Made by a program: the position numbers and the translations under genes. The notes beneath the pieces were generated by a model. It searched no databases and was not told the DNA's origin. It saw only the letters and a list, made by a program, of their open reading frames with translations. Shown piece after piece: positions 56,279 through 64,000 of a DNA stretch of 64,000 nucleotides. Source of the DNA: Tetradesmus obliquus (lineage: Eukaryota > Chlorophyta > Chlorophyceae > Sphaeropleales > Scenedesmaceae); contig CP126203.1 of assembly GCA_030272155.1 (NCBI GenBank), positions 2,294,001 through 2,358,000 on the forward strand. The letters run 5' to 3'. How positions within the stretch are numbered: position 1 is the first letter of the stretch; each line of letters opens with the position of its first letter.

Positions 56279-57484
56279 TAGCACGGCTGGCAGCAGCAGC
56301 AGCAGCAGCAGCACCTTGCATAAAGCAGCATGGCGGGATGGTGGCGGTACCCAGCAAGCTGCGGGGCCGGCACATCACATGGTGTAGGTAGGAGCTGACG
56401 GTGACCGTGGCCTCAACCTCAAAATGTGGCAGTGTCAGCAATGGTGTGACCCGCTCGCAGCGGATTGCGAGCCGTGGTGTTGCTTATGTGGTTTGGGTGA
56501 TGATGGTTGTAGTGGCAGTTGAGTTGGTGGCAGTAGTTGTTGCGTTGCAGTCAGTTGGGTAGAGGTAGATGCTGCAGGCAGTACTTTGTTTGTAGTGATA
56601 ATTGGATGTTATCTTTCTTAAAAATGCAGCAGCTGATATGCTTCTGATGCAGCGCGCAGCTGAGGGGTGTTGCGAACGTGTTGGGTTGTGCTGTGCAGGC
56701 TGCGTGATGCTTTACGCTTCACGCTTGGCGTGGCGTGATCATGATATGCCTGATTTTGATGTGGTTGGTCAGGATGTGTGTGGCCATGATTGTTGCTACA
56801 ATCACGATGCTAGCGGCAGGTGTGGCCGGGAATCATCATCAGCAAAGCCACGCTACCTGGCTTGATGCATGCCAGATGTTGTTGTCCTGCAAGCACAACC
56901 TCGGCGACAAGTGGCAGAGCTGTAAAGATGGACAGTCTGTGCTGTTGACCATGCGTACGACTGACTGGTATTCTCTGAGCGGCCTTCTGCCTTCGTCTCA
57001 TCAGGCTGCTTGCTTAGCAGTAGCTGCATGTTGCAGTTGGGGGCTGCCAGGGGCAACCTGGCTTGAAACCCAATGGCTGTTGTTGAGTTGCTCATGATCT
57101 CACAAGTGCGTCAAGGTGATGTTCCGAAGTTGGTGATCAGCTGTGCTGGCAGCCTTTTTATGCTCTCCCAGCACTGGTTATCCTTCTGCAGGAAGGTCCT
57201 GCTGGGAACTTGTTGTCATGCAAGCTGATGTGGCATGACCTAGACCTGAACCACTTGCCAACGTTGTTGAGCCTGCGACAGCTGTATGAGCACTTTAATT
57301 ATGACCCTGCTTAGGTTGGTTGTGTTCCTACTAGTTTAGATGCTGCACGGACGCCTGCGTTGGGGTCCTTTGTGACAGCAGCTGTTGCATCTCGTTGTGA
57401 GGGGTTACATACCTCCCGCAGCCATTGCTGGTGCTGACATGCAAACTAATTACGTAATTTGTATGTGATTGCAACGTCGTCATA
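56279..57484. other. Spacer between RPN13 and SET-domain genes
   Basis: No coding chain or family motif was seen. A CAG array continues past the RPN13 stop at 56293-56313. It should contain the RPN13 3' end and the SET gene promoter. Confidence 0.4.
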
Positions 57485-60471
57485 ATGCTGCAGCAAAGAC
57501 TGGCCTGCCGGGGTCGTCCTTCGCAGCAAACCCGCCCGTTCCTGCCAAACGCTGGCGCATTCGCACCGCACCCTTCACGTGCAGCATCTCAGACATTAGT
57601 GGAACCCGTATTGCAAAGCGGTGACGTGTATGGGCAATTGGCACATGCAGCTGGCGCCACAGTAGCAACAGCAGTAGGCACAACACAGCTTGGCAGGGGC
57701 CTAATTGTCAGCAGGGACATCGACTCTTCCAGGCAGCCGCTGGTGTCAGTCCCGGTGCAGAACGCTCTCGTGATAGCAGACGACCCTGTCGGTTCAATTA
57801 GCATATACAGCGATAGAGCGCACAGGAGATGGCAGGAGGTCAATGGGGAGCTGCCAGAGCTGCTGCTGGAGTTCCTGCAAGGTAACAGCAGCGTCCACAG
57901 CACCCTCTTCATAATATCAAATCTTGCTATGTGGACAGTTGTTGTATTGCATCTTGTTTGGCATTCAAACACATGAAGGTGCGCACATCCACCGCATGTC
58001 CTGCAAGTTGGCGCCAATTCGGGCTCTTCCTGCTGCTGCCACTGCAGCCACTCCCACCCAGCACAGCACACAGCTTCCTGCAAGCAGAAATTCGCACCAG
58101 CTGCCACCTCAAACCTCATATCTTCCTACTGCTGCAGGCGATGCGCGCTGGGACATCCGCATGGCTGCCTGGCTGCTGTATGTGAAGCAGATGGCAGCAC
58201 AGCCTGGCAGCCTGCCGCTGTGGCAGGCCTACCTAGGGCTGCTGCCGCAGGAGCAAGACATGTGCTGCCTGCTCAACTACAGCAGGGCAGAAGCGGCAGA
58301 GCTGCAGCTGCCAGGGCTCGTGGTGAGACGCCTGGTTTGAATCTTTGTTGGCGTAAACACAGCCAGCATGGGCTGTCGGCGCGACATATGCTGCCTGCTC
58401 AACTACAGCAGGGCCAAGGCGGTGGAGCTGCCAGGGCTGGTGGTGAGCCCTCGTTTGGAGCTGCCTTGTTTAAACACTGCTCGCAAAGCATGGATAGACG
58501 GTGTTGGGCAGGGCATGCGCTGCCTGCCTGCTGAGTCACATCAGGGCTGAGGCTGCTCTGCACGACATGCTCAGCCTGTCTTCATCTTGACTTGTACTGC
58601 CTGTGTACTGCTGCTGTACTTTCTTGCAGGCTGAGGCCGGAGTACAAGATGACTGGGCTGCCTACCTGCATGGCAAGTACCTGCACTACAAGAGCGGCAG
58701 CCTGGCGCCACTTAGTGTTCACTTGTACTGCCCGTGTACTGTCATTGTACCTCATTGTACTGCCTTGCAGGCTGAGGCCGCAGTACAAGCTGATTGGGCT
58801 GCCTACCTGCATGGCAAGTGCCTGCACTACAAGAGCGGCAGCCTGGCACCACTTTAGTATTCATTTGTACTGCTGCTGTACTGCCATTGTACTGCCTTGC
58901 AGGCTGAGGCCGCAGTACAAGCTGATTGGGCTGCCTACCTGCATGGCAAGTGCCTGCACTACAAGAGCGGCAGCCTGGCACCACTTTAGTCTTCCTTTGT
59001 ACTGCTGCTGTACTGCCATTGTACTGCCTGGCAGGCTGAGGCCGCAGTACAGGCTGATTGGGCCGCCTACCTGCAAGGCAAGTACCTGCACCACAAGAGC
59101 GGCAGCCTGGCGCTACTTAGTCTTCATTTGTACTGCCATTGTACTGCCAATGTACTGCCTTGCAGGCTGAGGCCGCAGTACAAGCTGACTGGGCTGCCTA
59201 CCTGCAAGGCAAGTACCTGCACTACAAGATCGGCAGCCTGGCGCCACTAAGCCTTCATTTGTACTGCCATTGTACTGCCAATGTACTGCCTTGCAGGCTG
59301 AGGCCGCAGTACAAGCTGACTGGGCTGCCTACCTGCAAGGCAAGTACCTGCACTACAAGATCGGCAGCCTGGCGCCACTAAGCCTTCATTTGTACTACTG
59401 CTCCTGTACTGCTGCTGTACTGCCTTGCAGGCTGAGGCCGCAGTACAAGCTGACTGGGCCGCCTACCTGCATGGCAAGTACCTGCACTACAAGAGTGGCA
59501 GCCTGGCGCCACTAAGCCTTCAATTGTACTGCTCCTGTACTGCCATTGTACTGCCTTGCAGGCTGAGGCCGCAGTACAAGCTGACTGGGCCGCCTACCTG
59601 CATGGCAAGTACCTGCACTACAAGAGCGGCAGCCTGGCGCCACTGAGGCTCAGCGGCAGCCTGGCGGAGAGCTTGTGGGCCATCAGCATGGTGCGCAGCA
59701 GGACGTTTTCAGGTGAGGGAGAACCTTGGAATGTTTTTTGATTCAAACCTGTTAAATGTGATGATTGCCGCACCAAAATGTGCTACCCGCTGACTTCAAA
59801 CATCACCTGTTTGTTGCAAGCCTCCGCGTGCCTGGCTTGAAATGTATCGATGCATTCTCGCCCTGCTGCTGGTGGCCTTGCCGGTCCTGCTGCTGGTGGC
59901 CTTGCCGGTCCTGCTGCTGGTGGCCTTGCCGGTCCTGGTGCGGGTGAAGCTGCTGTTGGACCTGCCAGTCCTGCTGACACAGCGCTGCTGCTGCTGCTGC
60001 TGATGCAGAGGACATGGCTGGCGAGTGCCTCACCCTCATGGTGCCCTACGCTGACCTGGCCAACCACAGCTCTGACAACAACAGCACATGCTGACGCACT
60101 GGCCTGCTGCTGCTGCTGCTGCTGCAGAGGACATGGCTGGCGAGTGCCTCACCCTCTTGGTGCCTTATGCTGACCTGGCCAACGACAGCTTCGACAACAC
60201 ACACATGCTGACACACTGACCTGCTGCTGCTGCTGCTGCTGCTGCTGCCACCCTAGAGGATATGGCTGGCGAGTGCCTCACCCTCATGGTGCCTTCTGCT
60301 GACCTGGCCAACCACAGCTTCGACAACACACACCTGCTGATGCACTGGCCTGCTGCTGCTGCTGCTGCTGCTGCTGCAGAGGACATGGCTGGCGAGTGCC
60401 TCACCCTCTTGGTGCCTTATGCTGACCTGGCCAACCACAGCTTCGACAACACACACCTGCTGATGCACTGG

Positions 60472-60524
<53 letters not shown>

Positions 60525-61681
60525 AGAGGACATGGCTGGCGAGTGCCTCACGCTCATGGTGCCTTATGCTGACCTGGCCAACCACAGCTTTGACAACAAC
60601 AGCACCTTCTGCATGGCCAGGGATGCCAAGAGGTGTGAGCTCATCTTGTGAGCTCATCTTGTTACCCACAGCGTGCGGTCTGAAGATATAGCGCATTGTT
60701 GCTGCTTTCAACGGTCCCATGATCAGCACATTCGCGTCTGCTGCTGAAACCACCGCGGAAGACAGCAAGCAGTGGCGATGTTACATACCAGCCGTTACGC
60801 GGCAGGTTCCACCTGAGCTGCCATGCGCGCTGCTGTGTGGGCGTTTGCTGGCTGTTTTTTCACACTGCTGTTTTTACATCCTGACACACTGCTGCTGCTG
60901 CTGCTCCTGCTGCTGCTGCTGCTGCTTGCAGCTTCCAGCTGCAGTCGCTGCGGCCGCTGGCTGCTGGCGAGGAGCTGACCATCTCTTACGGCGCCACCAA
61001 GCCCAATGCGGAGTGCCTGAGGGACTACGGCTTTGTGGTGCCTGGTGGGTGCTGCTGTGGTGCTTTTCTTTCAGCTGTTGCGCACTGGTTGCATAACACC
61101 AATTCTAGCTGCAGGCTGCAGATGGCTGTGGTGCTTTTGTTTCAGTTGCTGCGCACTGTCTGCATGACGCCGAACTCCTCTGGCTGGGCATCGACATCTT
61201 TGCAGCGTTGGCATCTTTTGTGTGTCAGGTGCTCGCAACTGGAACAGTTTCTGCCTTGTGCAGTGGTGTGAGCGGCTACCTTTTCAAGCATGCCATGGCT
61301 GTGTGGTGCCTGGCGGATGCTGCTGCAGCTGGCTGTGGTGCTGTTGTTTCAGCTGTTGCATCACACTGGCTGCATGACCGCCAATCTTACCTGCCTGAGG
61401 GAGTACGGCTTTGTGGTGCCTGGTTGGTGCTGCCGCATCCAGCTGTGGTGCTTTTGTATCAGTGCACATAGCTGCATCACACTAATATTGGATGGCTGGG
61501 GGCATCGCCACCTCTGCAGTGTCTGCGTGCTACGCTCTTGCGTAAGGTGCTAGCAGTGGATGTTTTATGCCTGGTGCAGTGGTGTGAGCAGCAGGCCTGT
61601 CAAGTATGCCATGTGCTCCTGCTGAATGTGCTGCGCAGGCAACCCCTGTGATAGGGTGTACTTCACCAAAAGCGGCGAAGC

Positions 61682-61723
<42 letters not shown>

Positions 61724-62866
61724 CGATGAGGAAGATCCTCTGCCGAGGTTGAACCCTGTGTCACTGCTGCAGGTGGGTGGGCTCTGCTGCTTTGACTGCG
61801 TAGCATGGCCTTCTGCGGTTGATCGCCAGCTCAGGACACATTCAACCTGCAGCAGGGGCCAGGGGCCACCATGTCAATGCTTTACAGCAACAGCATTGAG
61901 CCGTGTAGAACCCGCAGGTTAATGGTGCCTTTGCCTGGCACAATGCCTGGCACATTGGCCTGATGGCACTTGAGCACAACACACTGGTTGAAAGCATGCA
62001 GCGCACAGGCCACATTACAGGGTAGTGTTCAGCACTGCGCAACATCAGCGTGTACAATGTGAATGATCTTGAAACCCTGAACTCTTGCCCTGGAACCCAA
62101 AAAAATACCGTGCTCCTGCAGGCGCTGAGCTTCACTGGTGACCTGTCAAACAGAGACATCAAGCCGCAGCAGCACACCTCACCCCTGACAGCAGAGCAGC
62201 AGCTGCGCCTTGCACGCCGCAGATCCGCGCTGCTGTCAATGCCCATTGCGAGCCCTCCAGCCGCCGCCAGCGGCCGCAACAGCAGCAGCAGCAGCAGCAG
62301 CGGCGCCGGCGGTGGGGGTCTGTTTGGGTGGATGGATGCAGCCACGCAACCTTGGACCCCCACTGGCAGGCCTGATGCAGAGCCTCTGAGTGCTAAGCAG
62401 GTGGGCGTATGTACTACGGTAGTACCGTGCATTATGCAGCATTGCAGACAGGTGTTCTGTCACATGCCTTGTCTTCGCATGGCCATACCAGGATGATGCA
62501 GGGCAAGGTAGTTGGGCATTTCGCTGCAGCACGTGTAGCACCACGCGCTGCAGCTGTAGTTATAACTTGGTGGGTAGGTGAGAAAGCCTTCAAGCACTGC
62601 ACTTGATCTGGTGGTAGTGGTGCGGCTGCTGCTGCTGCTGTAGGCCGAGTTCACAAGCCAGTTCAACATGCAAGTTGCCCTAGCATGCTTAGCTGCATGT
62701 CGAGGCGCAGGCATGCAATATTGTGCATGTCACAGTCCATTGTTGGGCGGTTGCAACAACCCGCACAATGCCGTCTGTGCCGGTTGCCCTTGAGCCGATC
62801 CAGGGCGTTGGTTGACCAGGATATCACAAGTCTGCCCACGTATCTCTGCATGCGCCCCTCTGCTGC

Positions 62867-62907
<41 letters not shown>

Positions 62908-63375
62908 CAGGTGCAACAGGAGCGCGCCGCCGTGCAGCAGCTGCAGCAGCTGCTGCTCCAGCAGCTGGTGCGGCTGCCCACATCTGCAGCACACGACGAG
63001 GAGCTGCTGCAGCAAGCGGCAGAGATAGCAGCCAGCAGCAGTAGCAGCAGTAGCGGCAGCAAAACTTCTGGCGGCGGCAGCAGCAGCAGCAGCAGCAGCA
63101 GCAATCTGAGCGTGCCGATTGCAGCCGGGGAGCTGCCATTACTTGATCAATCAACACTGCCACAGCAGCAGCAGCAGCAGCAGCAGTGGAGGGCCAGTGC
63201 TGCCGGGCATGCCAGCAGCACAGCAGCCGCAAGTGCAACAGCGGATGCAGCAGCAGTGGCGGCCAGCCCTCGCCTGCAGACTGCTGTGAGGGCCAGGCTA
63301 GAGCAGAAGCTGCTGCTGCGGGAGGCTGTGGGTGTGCTGATTGTGTATGATGAGTTCCTGGCACGGAACTTCTGA
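57485..63375 (+). CDS. SET-domain protein-lysine methyltransferase, Rubisco LSMT-like
   Basis: Eight exons join in frame: 57485-57881, 58138-58322, 59562-59712, 60527-60632, 60932-61044, 61639-61772, 62122-62400 and 62911-63375, about 609 residues. The N-terminal ~35 residues are basic and Ser/Ala-rich, like a plastid transit peptide. The split SET domain shows GRGLIVSRDID, WQAYLGLLP, then VPYADLANHSFDNNS with the SAM-binding NHS, and GEELTISYG with the catalytic Tyr, followed by LRDYGFVVPGNPCDRV. This is the arrangement of Rubisco large-subunit methyltransferase relatives, which trimethylate lysines in plastid or cytosolic proteins. The C-terminal ~290 residues, with Ser and Gln runs and helices (RARLEQKLLLREAVGVLIVY), take the place of the substrate-binding region. 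The target is unknown. Introns 2 and 3 consist almost wholly of acceptor-edge copies of the exon that follows. Confidence 0.88.
58378..58555 (+). repeat. Donor-edge copies of SET gene exon 2
   Basis: The exon 2 end (DMCCLLNYSRAEAAELQLPG with GTGAG donor) is copied at about 58381-58445 and, heavily decayed, 58512-58560. Confidence 0.75.
58625..59561 (+). repeat. Acceptor ladder before SET gene exon 3, seven decoys
   Basis: Eight near-identical GCAG acceptors end at 58629, 58770, 58902, 59034, 59165, 59296, 59430 and 59561. Successive spacings are 141, 132, 132, 131, 131, 134 and 131 bp. Each unit has about 85 bp of exon start (AEAAVQADWAAYLHGKYLHY) and about 46 bp of intron rich in TGTACTGC. 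Only the last copy continues into the full exon and a donor. Copies differ by few substitutions, implying recent expansion or homogenisation. Confidence 0.95.
60000..60600 (+). repeat. Acceptor ladder before SET gene exon 4, four decoys
   Basis: The exon 4 start (EDMAGECLTLMVPYADLANH) recurs after AGs ending at 60008, 60127, 60256, 60379 and 60526 (functional). Each acceptor is preceded by a CTG array that lengthens towards the real exon, to about 17 triplets at 60472-60523. Period 119-147 bp. Confidence 0.93.
61285..61435 (+). repeat. Donor-edge copies of SET gene exon 5
   Basis: The exon 5 end (CLRDYGFVVPG plus GTGGGT) is echoed at about 61386-61432 (LREYGFVVPG with a donor changed to GTTGGT) and as a shorter remnant near 61293-61330. 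Confidence 0.7.
61681..61722 (+). repeat. AGC array encoding poly-Ser in the SET protein
   Basis: About thirteen AGC triplets in exon 6, after the NPCDRVYF motif, encode an unbroken Ser run. Confidence 0.85.
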
Positions 63376-64000
63376 CTGATGTCATGTCATACGGAATGAT
63401 GAATGCCTGGCACGAAACTTCTGTGTATGATAGCAGACAGCATTGGTATGATTTTATGGCAGCATGCTGTTGATGATGAGTTCACATTGACAGCGTGCTA
63501 GTGATGGTATGTTGTCATTGGGCAGAATGCTATTGGTGAGGATAGCACGCGGCTTCTGGTTGCTGTGCAGGAGCGTGCTGGAGGCTCATCAACAATGTGG
63601 TGCTGCTTCGCAGGTTGCATTGTCATCATCATCATGTTACTTACAGGTTGCATTGTGAGCTGCTCAGCAACTAGCTGACTGCAAAAAGGGTCCATTGCAG
63701 CTGGGGTTGCAGGCGGCACTGTACAGCTGTGAAGCTGTATACTGTGCGGCGTGGAGGCAATGGCGTCCTTGCTACGGCTTGTCTGGTGATAGCACTTCCC
63801 CTGCCATAGTGTTGTCTGTCTACTCCAACACTGGCAATGAGTATGTACTGGGCATGCTTTGTGCAGCCGTGTGCTGAGTCCGGTAACGCTGGCGGTTGGT
63901 CTGTTGTTGCTACGGCAGGCCATGTTGTGGTGGTTGTTCACAACGACCCTGCATTGGTGTGCGGCTGATGCCGCACAGGTGAATTGTCTTTGCCTCGGGC
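63376..64000. other. 3' spacer of the SET gene with a C-terminus echo
   Basis: The final coding phrase CCTGGCACGGAACTTCTG (63358-63375) reappears as CCTGGCACGAAACTTCTG at 63406-63423. The rest has no recognisable gene up to the window edge. Confidence 0.5.

Noticed and set aside
58625..59650. A CRISPR-like array or a run of true tandem coding exons
   Set aside because: Units consist of exon edge plus intron tail with no unique spacers; copies have acceptors but no donors, so they cannot be serial exons.

Overview
This window looks like nuclear DNA of a green alga (Chlorophyta). The best guess is a chlorophycean near Scenedesmaceae; that placement is an inference from style. The genes are broken into many short GT-AG exons. 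Exons and introns are full of CAG/CTG triplet arrays that encode poly-Gln, poly-Ala and poly-Ser. The gene set is plant/algal: a CYP710 sterol desaturase, an At4g00755-type F-box protein, a SET-domain lysine methyltransferase with a transit-like N-terminus, and mitochondrial uL23. No tRNA, rRNA, CRISPR array or prokaryotic operon was seen.

Layout: end of a leucine-rich-repeat gene (1-825, +); Mpv17/PMP22 membrane protein (5662-3198, -); F-box At4g00755-like protein (about 10689-6053, -); SAP30-like Sin3-binding subunit (11846-13009, +, 5' end missing); a 4.4-kb stretch with no recognisable gene; CYP710 (24001-17437, -); NEPRO/DUF4477-like RNase MRP-associated protein (25301-28113, +, 5' end unresolved); a 2.4-kb gene-poor spacer; an RRM protein with a hydrophobic N-terminal exon (33183-30828, -); an unrecognised C-tail-anchored protein (34028-36197, +); mitochondrial ribosomal protein uL23m (40072-37452, -); TrmA/RlmD-type RNA m5U methyltransferase (41168-44428, +); YqaJ-type exonuclease (44666-49659, +); proteasome ubiquitin receptor RPN13 (49949-56278, +); SET-domain lysine methyltransferase (57485-63375, +). 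These are housekeeping genes of unrelated pathways with divergent or tandem spacing, so no shared system is implied. Exon models were built by hand from protein-family similarity, GT/AG sites and phase continuity. Every junction I give for a complete model keeps the reading frame.

The striking feature is architectural. Almost every multi-exon gene carries ladders of tandem copies of its own splice junctions. A unit of about 95-240 bp, made of one exon edge, its splice site and adjoining intron, is repeated 1-7 times inside the intron. In RPN13, the SET gene, CYP710 and uL23m this accounts for most of the gene's length. By frame and family similarity, the functional site is always the copy next to the rest of the exon: the first donor or the last acceptor. 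The others are decoy sites that would insert frameshifted sequence. CTG triplet arrays often lie directly upstream of real acceptors, where they act as the pyrimidine-rich tract. A 273-bp element with 45-bp terminal inverted repeats (41748-42020) sits inside one such ladder.
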